Source: Sphingomonas pituitosa NBRC 102491 (lineage in GTDB: Bacteria; Pseudomonadota; Alphaproteobacteria; Sphingomonadales; Sphingomonadaceae). Taken from it: DNA of 64,000 nt. How positions within the stretch are numbered: position 1 is the first letter of the stretch; the number at the start of each line of letters is the position of its first letter. This document shows, piece by piece, positions 25,920 to 34,511 of this stretch. The notes beneath the pieces are model-generated. The model was not told the DNA's origin and did not search any database. It saw only the letters and a program-made list of their open reading frames with translations. The DNA is taken from the NCBI RefSeq assembly GCF_001598435.1, contig NZ_BCYY01000020.1:1-64000 (forward strand), in the 5' to 3' direction. The position numbers were made by a program, and so were the translations under genes.

Positions 25920-26486
25920 TCAGGCCTCCAGCTCGATGTCCCAGTAGAGCCAGTCGCGCCAGGTGTCGTGGAGATGATTGGGAGGGAAGCGCCGGCCATG
26001 CTCCTGGAGCTGCCAGCTCGTCGGCCGGATCGGCTGGATGTACAGCGGCATGCTCGCCTGCTGGGGGGTGCGGCCGCCCTTTTTCAGGTTGCAGGGGGCG
26101 CAGGCGGTGGCGACATTTTCCCAGGTAGTGCGGCCGCCCTGGGCGCGGGGAATGACGTGGTCGAAGGTGAGATCCCGGTGCGAGCCGCAATATTGGCAGG
26201 CGAACTTGTCGCGAAGGAACAGGTTGAACCGGGTGAAGGCAGGGAATTGCGAGGGCCGGACATATTGTTTGAGCGCGATGACCGAAGGGAGCTTCAGCAC
26301 CGCGCTGGGACTTCGGACCTCGCGTTCGTAATAGGAGACCACGTCGACGCGTTCGAGAAAGATCGCCTTAATCGCCGTCTGCCAGGGCCACACGCTGAGG
26401 GGGTAATAGCTCAACGGTGTGTAGTCGGCGTTCAGCACGAGCGCCGGGCACCCATCCGGATGGCGGATCAGATCGGGATGGTACAT
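25920..26486 (-). CDS. HNH endonuclease family protein
   Basis: Protein of 188 residues. The C-terminal half is an HNH/McrA-like domain: RDKFACQYCGSHRDLTFDHV, then ENVATACAPCNLKKGGRTP. The two CxxC pairs bind a structural zinc, and the histidine and asparagine belong to the HNH catalytic site. The N-terminal half starts with LVLNADYTPLSYYPLSVW, the pattern of a widely conserved, chromosomally encoded HNH protein in alphaproteobacteria. It is not a known restriction enzyme, and no methyltransferase is nearby. Its biological role is unclear. It is divergent from gluQRS. Confidence 0.9.
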   Translation of the reverse strand: MYHPDLIRHPDGCPALVLNADYTPLSYYPLSVWPWQTAIKAIFLERVDVVSYYEREVRSPSAVLKLPSVIALKQYVRPSQFPAFTRFNLFLRDKFACQYCGSHRDLTFDHVIPRAQGGRTTWENVATACAPCNLKKGGRTPQQASMPLYIQPIRPTSWQLQEHGRRFPPNHLHDTWRDWLYWDIELEA

Positions 26487-26586
26487 GCAAGAACCTCACC
26501 CTCGATGTCGGTGCCTCGCCTCTTGCGCAGAAGCGTGACGTCCGCATGACAGCATATGCCGCGACTCGCGGTCAAGAGCCGGATTG

Positions 26587-27429
26587 ATGCGTATCCACAC
26601 CCGCTTTGCCCCCAGCCCTACCGGTCGCCTCCATCTGGGCCATGCATACGCCGCCGTCCAGGCGCACGATTTCGCGAGGGGAAATGGCGGCATCTTCACC
26701 CTGCGGATCGAGGATATCGACGGTACCCGGTCGCGTCACGACCATGTGGCAGCGATCCTCGCCGATCTCGACTGGCTGGGGCTGGCATGGGACGAACCGC
26801 CGACGTTCCAGTCTGCGCGGCTGCCGCTGTACCAGGAAGCGCTCGATCGGCTGCGCGGCATGGGCCTGCTCTATCCCTGTTTCTGCACCCGCGCCGACAT
26901 CGCCGCGAGTCTCTCCGCGCCGCACGGGCCGGACGGCCAGCTCTACCCCGGCACCTGTCGCGATCTTGCCGATCCGGATCTGTCCCGCCCGCATAGCTGG
27001 CGCCTGGACATGGCCAGGGCGGTCACGCGGGTCGGGCCGCTCACCTGGCACGACGCCCATGCCGGCGAGGTGGCCGCCGATCCGCAACGCCATGGCGACG
27101 TGATCCTCGCCCGCAAGGATGCGCCGGCCAGCTACCACCTTGCCGTGACCGTGGACGATGCCGCGCAGGGCATCACCCATGTCGTGCGCGGCGCGGACCT
27201 GTTCGCCGCCACGCATGTCCACCGCCTGCTCCAGGCGCTGCTCGACCTGCCGACCCCGGAATATCGCCACCACGCGCTGCTCGCGGGCCCCGACGGCACC
27301 CGGCTCGCCAAGCGCCACGGCGCACCGACGCTGGAATCACTGCGGCTGGCCGGGGAGGACGGCCGCACGCTCTCCGACAAACTGCGCAAAGGGGAAGTAC
27401 CGATTGGCTTCGCGCGAATCGGGGCGTAG
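26587..27429 (+). CDS. gluQRS: Glutamyl-Q tRNA(Asp) synthetase
   Basis: Truncated glutamyl-tRNA synthetase paralogue of 280 residues without an anticodon-binding domain. It attaches glutamate to queuosine at position 34 of tRNA-Asp. The class I signature is FAPSPTGRLHLGHAYAA with HLGH as the HIGH motif. A KMSKS-like loop is seen as LAKRHGAP. The zinc-binding cysteines are in YPCFCTRAD and GTCRDL, as in the active family. The ATG at 26587 follows an in-frame TTG that is less likely. The next gene starts nine bases after its stop. Confidence 0.94.
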   Translation: MRIHTRFAPSPTGRLHLGHAYAAVQAHDFARGNGGIFTLRIEDIDGTRSRHDHVAAILADLDWLGLAWDEPPTFQSARLPLYQEALDRLRGMGLLYPCFCTRADIAASLSAPHGPDGQLYPGTCRDLADPDLSRPHSWRLDMARAVTRVGPLTWHDAHAGEVAADPQRHGDVILARKDAPASYHLAVTVDDAAQGITHVVRGADLFAATHVHRLLQALLDLPTPEYRHHALLAGPDGTRLAKRHGAPTLESLRLAGEDGRTLSDKLRKGEVPIGFARIGA

Positions 27430-27438
27430 GGTAACCCG

Positions 27439-27666
27439 ATGTTGTTTCTCGCGATCCTGTTCCTCGCAGCGGTCCTGGCGACGCTGTTCTTCCTCATCAA
27501 GGGGCTGGTCACCATGGCCGGCACCACCACGCAAGATCTGGAAGGCGACGGCCCGAGCGAGCGCGCGATCCGATCGAACAAGCTGATGCAGAAGCGCATC
27601 CTGTTCCAGGCCGTGGCGATCGGTGTCGCCGCGCTGATCCTGCTGATCGCCTCCGCCAAGAGCTGA
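27439..27666 (+). CDS. Small twin-transmembrane protein, HIG1-domain-like
   Basis: Protein of 75 residues with two transmembrane helices (residues of about 3-25 and 54-72) joined by a polar, charged loop containing RSNKLMQKRILFQ. This matches the HIG1-like twin-transmembrane proteins of alphaproteobacteria, relatives of mitochondrial HIG1/Rcf proteins that associate with cytochrome oxidase. The family match is by pattern only. It follows gluQRS by nine bases, so it is probably in the same transcript. A REP-like repeat lies downstream. Confidence 0.78.
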   Translation: MLFLAILFLAAVLATLFFLIKGLVTMAGTTTQDLEGDGPSERAIRSNKLMQKRILFQAVAIGVAALILLIASAKS

Positions 27667-27696
27667 GAGGGGGCGGCTTCAGCCTTTCCTATGAAT

Positions 27697-27792
27697 CGTC
27701 ATCCCGGCGGAAGCCGGGATCCATTTGCCAGGACGTTCGGGCTCGAGCCGAAACCGTGAGGCGACTGGATCCCGGCTTCCGCCGGGATGACG
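27697..27792. repeat. Paired REP-like palindromes, perfect 27-bp inverted repeat
   Basis: Left arm 27697-27723 and right arm 27766-27792 are exact reverse complements over 27 bases. Each arm also contains its own short palindrome around CCCGGCGGAAGCCGGG. Between them lies another imperfect palindrome around GGGCTCGAGCC. The outer sequence CGTCATCCC and the overall plan are the same as in the element at 11067-11154, while the hairpin core differs, so both belong to one repeat family. It sits between convergent genes and could end transcription from both sides. Confidence 0.85.
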
Positions 27793-27821
27793 GCTTTGAC
27801 GGTGAATAGGAAACCCGCCGC

Positions 27822-29114
27822 TTACCCGCCGCTTACCCGCCACACGGTATTGCCCAGATCGTCGGCGATCAGCAGCGCGCCGGTCTTGTCCAGCCCGAGG
27901 CCTACCGGCCGGCCATGCGCCTTATCGCCCTCGACGAAGCCGGTCACCACGTCCACCGCCTTGCCCGAGGGCCGCCCTTCCGCGAACGGCACATAGATCA
28001 CCTTGTAGCCGTTGAGGTGGCCGCGATCCCAGCTGCCATGCTCGCCGATGAAGGCGCCCGAGCGCCACTGCGCCGGCAGCCCGGCGGCGTTGGCGGAGAA
28101 CACCATGCCCAGCGGCGCGACATGGCTGCTCAGGCCGTAATCGGGCTTGATCGCCTTGGCGACGAGGTCCGGCCGCTGCGGCTTCACCCGCGGATCGACA
28201 TTCTGGCCCCAATAGCTGTACGGCCAGCCATAGAAGCCGCCGTCGCGCACGGAGGTGAGATAGTCCGGCACCAGGTCCGGGCCGAGCTCGTCGCGCTCGT
28301 TGACCACCGTCCACAGCACGTTGGTCAGCGGCTCGAACTGCAGGCCGTTCGGATTGCGCAGGCCGGTGCCGTAGAGCCGCGAGGCGCCGCTGGCGCGATC
28401 GACTTCCCAGATTGCGGCGCGGCCGCGCTCGGCGTCCATGCCGTTCTCGGTGATGTTGCTGTTCGAACCCACGCCGACATAGAGCTTGGTGCCGTCGGGG
28501 CTGGCGACCAGGCTCTTGGTCCAGTGATGGTCGATCGGGCCGCCCGGCAGGTCGATCAGCCTGGTGCCGGGTGCCGTGATCCGCGTCTGGCCCGTCTGGT
28601 AGGGGAAGCGCAGGATCGCATCGGTATTGGCGACATAGAGGTCGCCGCCGACCAGCGCCACGCCGAACGGCGAGTTGAGCCCGCTCAGGAACCTGGTCTT
28701 GAGCTCGGGCACGCCGTCGCCGTTCGCGTCGCGGAGCAGGACGATGTCCATCCCCGCCTTGCCGCCGCCATGGGCATGCGCCTGGATGAGGTTCATCACC
28801 ACGTCCTTGGGGCGGTGGATCGGCTCGGAGGGGCCGTCGGTCTCCACCACCAGCACGTCGCCATTGGGCAGCGTGTAGACGGTGCGCGGCTTGGCGAGAC
28901 CGGTGGCGAAGGCCTGGACCTTCATGCCCGCCGGGACCCTGGGCTTGCCGCTGCCCCAGGGCGCAGGCGGCACCACGTGCATCGGCGGGATGAGATATTG
29001 CTGAATATCCGGCAGCTTGGGATCGCCGCCGATCTGCTGGCTGGTGTCGCCGCCCTTGCTGGCGCACCCGGCGAGCGCGAGCGTGGCGCCCGCGGCGAGA
29101 AGCAGTGCGCGCAT
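27822..29114 (-). CDS. L-sorbosone dehydrogenase-like PQQ-family lipoprotein
   Basis: Protein of 430 residues. The N-terminus is a lipoprotein signal with the lipobox LAGC (about residues 14-17). The body is a beta-propeller of the soluble glucose/sorbosone dehydrogenase family: GLAKPRTVYTLPNGDVLVVE, then ITENGMDAERGRAAIWEVD and GTGLRNPNGLQFEP. Enzymes of this type oxidise aldoses with PQQ, but many members lack a proven substrate. Membrane anchoring on the periplasmic side is likely. It follows a DUF2231 membrane protein with a one-base overlap, a common pairing in which the membrane protein may pass on electrons (inference). Confidence 0.9.
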   Translation of the reverse strand: MRALLLAAGATLALAGCASKGGDTSQQIGGDPKLPDIQQYLIPPMHVVPPAPWGSGKPRVPAGMKVQAFATGLAKPRTVYTLPNGDVLVVETDGPSEPIHRPKDVVMNLIQAHAHGGGKAGMDIVLLRDANGDGVPELKTRFLSGLNSPFGVALVGGDLYVANTDAILRFPYQTGQTRITAPGTRLIDLPGGPIDHHWTKSLVASPDGTKLYVGVGSNSNITENGMDAERGRAAIWEVDRASGASRLYGTGLRNPNGLQFEPLTNVLWTVVNERDELGPDLVPDYLTSVRDGGFYGWPYSYWGQNVDPRVKPQRPDLVAKAIKPDYGLSSHVAPLGMVFSANAAGLPAQWRSGAFIGEHGSWDRGHLNGYKVIYVPFAEGRPSGKAVDVVTGFVEGDKAHGRPVGLGLDKTGALLIADDLGNTVWRVSGG

Positions 29115-29554
29115 CAGCGGAACCCTCCGAAACGGCTTTGACGCAGCAGGATCGCGCCGAGCACCGAGGCGCCGGTGAGCACGAGAACGGTGAGCACCGA
29201 CAGGATCAGGCCTGCCGGCATCGCCCCGAAAGCATCGCGGCTGTGGATGAAATTATTGAGCAGCGCCAGCACCATGGCCACCGCGTAGGCGATCGCATAG
29301 GGGGTAAGCAGCCGGTTCGCCCGCACCGTCGGCCGCAGCAGATCGACGATGCCCACGATCGCCCCGAGCGCGCCCAGCACCATCCCGCCGGCGAGCAACC
29401 AGTCGGCAAAATTCTTCCACGCGATGTCGTAGCTGCGGAAATAGGCGATGTCCGCGATCATCGCGGCAAGGAAGCAGAGGAAGGGCAGGCCGAGCACGAC
29501 CGGGTGCAGCGGCAGGCCATAGGATCGGGTGCGAAGCGGTACGGGATCGGGCAC
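29114..29554 (-). CDS. DUF2231 membrane protein
   Basis: Protein of 146 residues with four transmembrane helices. The family motif HPVVLGLPFLCFLAAMIAD near the N-terminus contains the conserved His-Pro, and a further histidine is in NNFIHSRDAF. DUF2231 proteins are small polytopic proteins that often neighbour dehydrogenases and may bind haem, which is not proven. The stop codon overlaps the start of the sorbosone dehydrogenase-like gene by one base, so both are read from one transcript. The 115 bases between it and the divergent adenosyltransferase gene hold the promoters. Confidence 0.88.
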   Translation of the reverse strand: MPDPVPLRTRSYGLPLHPVVLGLPFLCFLAAMIADIAYFRSYDIAWKNFADWLLAGGMVLGALGAIVGIVDLLRPTVRANRLLTPYAIAYAVAMVLALLNNFIHSRDAFGAMPAGLILSVLTVLVLTGASVLGAILLRQSRFGGFR

Positions 29555-29669
29555 GGAACGTCTCCCCAGACGAGGCAGTCCCTTCGAACGGTCGCGCTTT
29601 CAACGGGTTCCGCCGCTTCCCCTGAAGACCCTAGCCCCGCAGCGCCATCCGCCTTACCTTTCCGCCCCT

Positions 29670-30236
29670 ATGGTCAAGCTCAACAAGATCTACACCCGCA
29701 CCGGCGACGCCGGCACCACCGGCCTTGCCGACGGCTCGCGCGTCTCCAAGGCCTCGGCACGGATGGAGACGATCGGCGACGTCGACGAGGCGAACAGCGC
29801 GATCGGCGTCGCGCGCACCACGCTGACGCCCGGCGATCCGCTAGATGCCACGCTCGCGCGCATCCAGAACGACCTGTTCGATCTCGGTGCCGATCTCGCC
29901 ACGCCCGGCGAACGCGAAGGCGCGCTGCGGATCACGCCGGAGCAGATTGCGTGGCTCGAATCGGCGATCGACGCGCTGAACGACGATCTGTCGCCGCTCA
30001 ACAGCTTCGTCCTGCCCGGCGGCAGCGCGGCGGCTGCGGCGATCCACCTCGCCCGCGCGATCACCCGCCGCGCCGAACGCGCCGCCGTCGCCGCCAACGA
30101 CCAGGGCACGCTCAGCGCCAACGCCCTCATCTACCTCAATAGACTGTCCGATTTTTTGTTCGTCGCCGCGCGTACCATGAACCAAAAGGGGGCGGACGAC
30201 GTTCTGTGGGTTCCCGGGGGGCCGCGTACCCAATAG
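29670..30236 (+). CDS. Cob(I)alamin adenosyltransferase, PduO type
   Basis: Protein of 188 residues that transfers the adenosyl group of ATP to cob(I)alamin to make coenzyme B12. The ATP-binding N-terminus KIYTRTGDAGTTGLADG and the following ARMETIGDVDEANSAIG are diagnostic of the PduO/MMAB family. The C-terminal helices contain ARAITRRAERAAVA and YLNRLSDFLFVAAR. The start at 29670 fits the family; the longer frame from 29529 does not. No cobalamin riboswitch is visible upstream. It precedes egtB by 64 bases, and a functional link to ergothioneine is not obvious. Confidence 0.94.
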   Translation: MVKLNKIYTRTGDAGTTGLADGSRVSKASARMETIGDVDEANSAIGVARTTLTPGDPLDATLARIQNDLFDLGADLATPGEREGALRITPEQIAWLESAIDALNDDLSPLNSFVLPGGSAAAAAIHLARAITRRAERAAVAANDQGTLSANALIYLNRLSDFLFVAARTMNQKGADDVLWVPGGPRTQ

Positions 30237-30300
30237 CGGCCGCTTCGCGCATCCCTCCGTATGGGTTGCTTCCGCAGCCCGATTGCGGCAGGAGAACAGA

Positions 30301-31572
30301 GTGAGAACACGACCGGCCGATATCGCGGCGCCCGACGCCCTGGCCCGCCGCTTCACGGCGGTGCGCGGGCTCAGTTCCGCCCTCGTGGCGCCGCTCTCCG
30401 ATGCCGATGCGACGGTCCAGTCGATGGACGACGCCTCCCCGGCCAAATGGCACCTCGCGCATACCACGTGGTTCCTGGAGACCTTCGTGCTGCGCGATCA
30501 CGTGCCGGGCTACCGCCTGTTCGACGAACGCTGGCCGTTCCTGTTCAATAGCTATTACGAAGCCGAGGGCCAGCGCCATGCCCGCCCCCGCCGCGGCATG
30601 CTCGCGCGGCCGACGCTGGACGAGGTGCATGCCTATCGCACCGCGGTCGACGGCGCGGTCGTCGCGGCGCTGCCGACGCTGCCGCAGGCGGCGCTCGATC
30701 TGATCGCACTCGGCTGCCAGCACGAGCAGCAGCACCAGGAACTGCTGCTTACCGACATCCTCCACCATTTCGCAGCCAACCCGCTCGAGCCGGCGGTGTG
30801 GCCCGGCGCCGCCAAGGTGCCGGTGGCGATGCCCGGTCCGATCGGGTGGATCGAAGGCGCGGCCGGGCAGGTCGCCGCGGGGGTCGATGCGTCCGACACG
30901 CTCTCGGCGTTCGCGTTCGACTGCGAGACCCCGCGCCACCCCACCCTGCTCCACCCGCACGCGCTGGCCGACCGCACCGTCACCAACGGCGAATGGGCCG
31001 CGTTCATCGCCGAGGGCGGTTACGCCGATCCGCGCCATTGGCTGTCGGACGGCTGGGCGTGGGTGCAGGCCAACCAGATCACCGCGCCACTCTACTGGCA
31101 GCACATCGACGGCATCTGGACGCGCTTCGGCCTCGACGGCCGCCGGCCGATTGATCCGGCCGCGCCGGTCACCCATGTCAGCTTCTTCGAGGCGGACGCT
31201 TATGCCAGCTGGGCCGGCGCCCGGCTGCCGACCGAGTTCGAATGGGAAGCCGCCGCGGCGAGCGCCGATCCGCTGGGCGGCAACCAGCTCGATATTGCAG
31301 GCCCGGTCGAGCCGCGCCCGTCCACCGGCGGCCCGGCATGGTTCGGCGATGTGTGGGAATGGACCGGCAGCGCCTATCGCCCCTATCCCGGCTTCCGTGC
31401 CGCCGAGGGCGCGGTAGGCGAATACAACGGCAAGTTCATGAGCGGGCAGTTCGTGCTGCGTGGCGGCAGCTGCGCCACGCCGCGCGGTCATGTGCGCGCC
31501 AGCTACCGCAATTTCTTTTATCCGCACCAGCGCTGGCAGTTTACCGGCGTGCGACTGGCGAAGGACCTCTGA
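30301..31572 (+). CDS. egtB: Ergothioneine biosynthesis protein EgtB (sulfoxide synthase)
   Basis: Non-haem iron enzyme of 423 residues that joins hercynine to a thiol donor by oxygen-dependent C-S bond formation. The N-terminal DinB-like domain carries the iron ligands: the histidine in KWHLAHTTWFLE (about residue 50) and the HxxxH in GCQHEQQHQELLL. The C-terminal formylglycine-enzyme-like domain shows THVSFFEADAYASWAG, RLPTEFEWEAAA and ends in WQFTGVRLAKDL. I start at the GTG at 30301, which has an AGGAGA ribosome binding site eight bases upstream; a TTG at 30283 is in frame. It overlaps egtD by one base (TGATG). Confidence 0.95.
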   Translation: MRTRPADIAAPDALARRFTAVRGLSSALVAPLSDADATVQSMDDASPAKWHLAHTTWFLETFVLRDHVPGYRLFDERWPFLFNSYYEAEGQRHARPRRGMLARPTLDEVHAYRTAVDGAVVAALPTLPQAALDLIALGCQHEQQHQELLLTDILHHFAANPLEPAVWPGAAKVPVAMPGPIGWIEGAAGQVAAGVDASDTLSAFAFDCETPRHPTLLHPHALADRTVTNGEWAAFIAEGGYADPRHWLSDGWAWVQANQITAPLYWQHIDGIWTRFGLDGRRPIDPAAPVTHVSFFEADAYASWAGARLPTEFEWEAAAASADPLGGNQLDIAGPVEPRPSTGGPAWFGDVWEWTGSAYRPYPGFRAAEGAVGEYNGKFMSGQFVLRGGSCATPRGHVRASYRNFFYPHQRWQFTGVRLAKDL

Positions 31573-32549
31573 TGCTCAAGCAGGAACTCGAAGACGGCCA
31601 GACGAGCCTTGCCGATCCCCATTTCCGTGCCGACGTGCTGACCGGCCTCGCCGCCAGCCCGCGCGCGATCCCCGCCCGCTGGTTCTACGACCGGCGCGGC
31701 TCGGAGCTGTTCGAGGAGATCACCGAACTCCCCGAATATTACCCGACCCGCACCGAAACCGCGCTGCTCGAGTCCATTTCCGGCGACCTGGGCGACCTTG
31801 CCGCCCCCAATGCGGCGGTGGTGGAATTCGGCTCGGGCTCGTCGGTGAAGACGCCGCGGCTGCTCCGCGCGATCGAACCCGCCGCCTATGTGCCGATCGA
31901 CATTTCCGGCGAGTTCCTGCGCCACTCCGCCGCACAGCTCTCCCAGGCCTTTCCGGGCCTGCCGGTCTATCCGGTCGAGGCCGATTTCCTCCGCCCGGTG
32001 CCGCTGCCCGAGCAGGTGGCGAAGATGCCGAAGCTCGGCTTCTTCCCAGGCTCCACGATCGGCAACATGAACGCCTGGCACGCGGTCGACCTGCTGCGGG
32101 CGATGCGCGAGTGGCTGGGCGAAGGCGCGCGGCTGCTGATCGGGATGGACCGGGTGAAATCGCCCGACATCCTCGTCCCCGCCTATGACGATGCGGCGGG
32201 CGTGACGGCGGCGTTCAACCTCAACCTGCTGACGCGGATCAACCACGAGCTGGACGGCACAATCCCCGTCGACGCGTTCCGCCACCGGGCGATCTGGAAC
32301 ACCGACTATGCGCGCATCGAAATGCATCTCGAAGCGCAGCGCGACGTCGACTTCACCGTCGACGGTCGCCCGTTCTCGATGGCGGCAGGCGAGACCATCC
32401 ACACCGAGAACAGCCATAAATACGGGCCCAACGGCGCACGCCAGCTGCTCCGTTCCGGCGGCTGGACGCCGATCGAGCAATGGACCGACGAGAAGGACTG
32501 GTTCGCGCTGATCCTGTGCGAGGCCCAGCCGCTGCGCCGGGCACCGTAA
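31572..32549 (+). CDS. egtD: L-histidine N(alpha)-methyltransferase EgtD
   Basis: SAM-dependent methyltransferase of 325 residues that trimethylates histidine to hercynine, the first step of ergothioneine synthesis. The N-terminal RWFYDRRGSELFEEITELPE with YYPTRTETALL is the family hallmark. The SAM-binding part is VVEFGSGSSVKTPRLL, followed by YVPIDISGEFL and FFPGSTIGNM. The C-terminus includes ENSHKYGPNGARQLL. It is translationally coupled to egtB. The two genes supply the main pathway steps, while a dedicated EgtE lyase is not evident; another PLP enzyme could release the product. Confidence 0.96.
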   Translation: MLKQELEDGQTSLADPHFRADVLTGLAASPRAIPARWFYDRRGSELFEEITELPEYYPTRTETALLESISGDLGDLAAPNAAVVEFGSGSSVKTPRLLRAIEPAAYVPIDISGEFLRHSAAQLSQAFPGLPVYPVEADFLRPVPLPEQVAKMPKLGFFPGSTIGNMNAWHAVDLLRAMREWLGEGARLLIGMDRVKSPDILVPAYDDAAGVTAAFNLNLLTRINHELDGTIPVDAFRHRAIWNTDYARIEMHLEAQRDVDFTVDGRPFSMAAGETIHTENSHKYGPNGARQLLRSGGWTPIEQWTDEKDWFALILCEAQPLRRAP

Positions 32550-32592
32550 CAGAGCGTTGACCGGGCGCGTGCCAGGCCGCAAGGGTCTGGCC

Positions 32593-33594
32593 ATGCGCTT
32601 CTTTTCGGACAATGCCGCCGCCGTCTGCCCGCCCGTGCTCCAGGCGCTGGTGGACGCCAACACGCTCGACACCGCCTATGACGGCGATGCCTGGTCGAAG
32701 CGGCTCGACGGCGCGTTTTCGGAGCTGTTCGGGACGCAGGTCCGCGCGCTGTGGGTGCCAACCGGCACGGCGGCCAACTGCCTCGCGCTGACGGCGATGT
32801 GCGCGCCGCACGGCGGCATCGTCTGCCACCGCGACGCGCACATCCACTGCGACGAAGGCGGTGCCCCCGAATTCTACACCCACGGCGCCAAGCTGCTCAC
32901 CGCCATCGGCCCGGGCGCCAAGCTGACGCCCGAGGCGATCCACGCGGTGGTCGATCCGATCCGCAACGACGTCCACCAGGTGCAGCCGCACGCGATCTCG
33001 ATCACCAACGCCACCGAATATGGTCTGGTCTACACGCCCGACGAGGTCGCCGCGATCGGCGATCTGGCGAAGGCGCGGAAGCTGGGCCTGCACATGGACG
33101 GCGCGCGCTTCGCCAATGCGGTGGCGCATCTCGGCTGCCATCCGGGCGACGTCACCTGGCGCGCCGGGGTCGACGCGCTCAGCTTCGGTTTCGTCAAGAA
33201 TGGCGGCATGAGCGCCGAGGCGCTGGTCTTCTTCCGCCCCAAGCTGGCCGACGTGACCCTCTATCGCCGCAAGCGCGCCGGGCTGCTCTTCTCCAAAGGC
33301 CGCTACCTCGCCGCGCAGCTGCTGGCGATGATCGAGAACGACCTCTGGCTTGCCAATGCCCGCGCTGCCAATGCCGGCGCGCGGCTCCTGGCCGAAGCGG
33401 CGGGCGACCGGCTGGTTCATCCGGTGCAGGCCAATGAAGTGTTCCTCAAGGCCAGTCCGGACGAAGCTGCAGGTTTGCGCGCGCTCGGCTTCGATTTCTA
33501 CGACTGGGCCGAAGGCGAGGTCCGCCTCGTCACCAGCTGGGACCAGGCCGAAGACACCATCCGTCCGCTGGCGCAAGCGATCGCGGCACTGTGA
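32593..33594 (+). CDS. ltaE: Low-specificity L-threonine aldolase (PLP enzyme)
   Basis: Fold-type I PLP enzyme of 333 residues. The N-terminus MRFFSDNAAAVCPPVLQAL and WVPTGTAANCLALTAM are typical of threonine aldolases. The PLP lysine is in SFGFVKNGGMSAEAL (about residue 203), and the aspartate that binds the pyridine nitrogen is in LHMDGARFANAV. It splits L-threonine and related beta-hydroxy amino acids into glycine and an aldehyde. Because it lies only 43 bases after egtD, a role as the C-S lyase of ergothioneine synthesis is a speculative alternative. The stop overlaps the GTG start of the next gene. Confidence 0.88.
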   Translation: MRFFSDNAAAVCPPVLQALVDANTLDTAYDGDAWSKRLDGAFSELFGTQVRALWVPTGTAANCLALTAMCAPHGGIVCHRDAHIHCDEGGAPEFYTHGAKLLTAIGPGAKLTPEAIHAVVDPIRNDVHQVQPHAISITNATEYGLVYTPDEVAAIGDLAKARKLGLHMDGARFANAVAHLGCHPGDVTWRAGVDALSFGFVKNGGMSAEALVFFRPKLADVTLYRRKRAGLLFSKGRYLAAQLLAMIENDLWLANARAANAGARLLAEAAGDRLVHPVQANEVFLKASPDEAAGLRALGFDFYDWAEGEVRLVTSWDQAEDTIRPLAQAIAAL

Positions 33595-34511
33595 TCGGCG
33601 CGCCCGCCCCGCCCCGCTCGGCGCGGATCACCGTGCTGATCCCGTTCCTGCTGGTCACCCTGATCTGGGGCTCGACCTGGCTCGTCATCAAGGACCAGCT
33701 GGCGGTGGTGCCGCCGAGCTGGTCGGTAACCTATCGCTTCCTCGTCGCCGGTGTGACGACATTGCTCTGGGCGGCAGCGCGGCGCGACCGGCTGTGGCTC
33801 GATGCACGCGGGCTCACCTTCGCCGCGTGCCTGGGGCTTGCGCAGTTCGTGCTCAACTTCAACTTCGTCTACCGCGCGGAGGTGCACGTCACCTCGGGCG
33901 TGGTGGCGGTGGTCTATGCGCTGCTGCTGGTACCGAACGCGATCCTCGCGCGGATCTTCCTCGGCCAGAAGATGGGGCGACAGCTGCTGATCGGATCGGT
34001 CGTGGCGATGGCGGGCGTGGCACTGCTGTTCGTCCATGAAGCGCGGCTCAATCCCGTCGGCCCGCACGAGGCGCTGATCGGCATCGGCATCGCGCTCGCC
34101 GGCGTGCTCTCCGCCTCGGTCACGAACGTGATGCAGGCGACCGGCACCGCCAAGGCCTATCCGATGGCGACCACGCTCGGCTGGGCGATGCTGATCGGTG
34201 CCACGCTCGATGCAGGCTTTGCGCTGGCCACGGTCGGCCCGCCGGTGATCGAGACGCGGCCGGCCTATCTGCTCGGCATCCTCTATCTCGGCGTGATCGG
34301 ATCCTCGATCACCTTCACCATCTATTTCCAGCTGATCCGCACCATCGGTCCCGCAAAGGCCGCGTACACCAGCGTGCTGATCCCGGTGATCGCGATGCTG
34401 CTGTCGACGCTGTTCGAAGGCTATCGCTGGTCGCTGCTCGCGGTAGGCGGCGGCGTGCTGGTGCTGGTCGGGCTGGTGCTGGCCTTGAGGGCGCGCAGGC
34501 CCAACCGGTAA
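33591..34511 (+). CDS. EamA (DMT superfamily) transporter
   Basis: Protein of 306 residues with about ten transmembrane helices in two EamA repeats. The first starts with ITVLIPFLLVTLIWGSTWLV and the second near IGIGIALAGVLSASV. The GTG start at 33591 lies inside the aldolase stop (GTGA), so translation is coupled. Exporters of this family move amino acids or small metabolites; threonine or a downstream product would fit the neighbour, but this is an inference. The last 91 bases overlap the convergent epimerase-like gene. Confidence 0.87.
   Translation: MIGAPAPPRSARITVLIPFLLVTLIWGSTWLVIKDQLAVVPPSWSVTYRFLVAGVTTLLWAAARRDRLWLDARGLTFAACLGLAQFVLNFNFVYRAEVHVTSGVVAVVYALLLVPNAILARIFLGQKMGRQLLIGSVVAMAGVALLFVHEARLNPVGPHEALIGIGIALAGVLSASVTNVMQATGTAKAYPMATTLGWAMLIGATLDAGFALATVGPPVIETRPAYLLGILYLGVIGSSITFTIYFQLIRTIGPAKAAYTSVLIPVIAMLLSTLFEGYRWSLLAVGGGVLVLVGLVLALRARRPNR

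Noticed and set aside
29555..29669. Possible cobalamin riboswitch before the adenosyltransferase gene
   Set aside because: The 115-base gap is too short and lacks a B12-box-like sequence.
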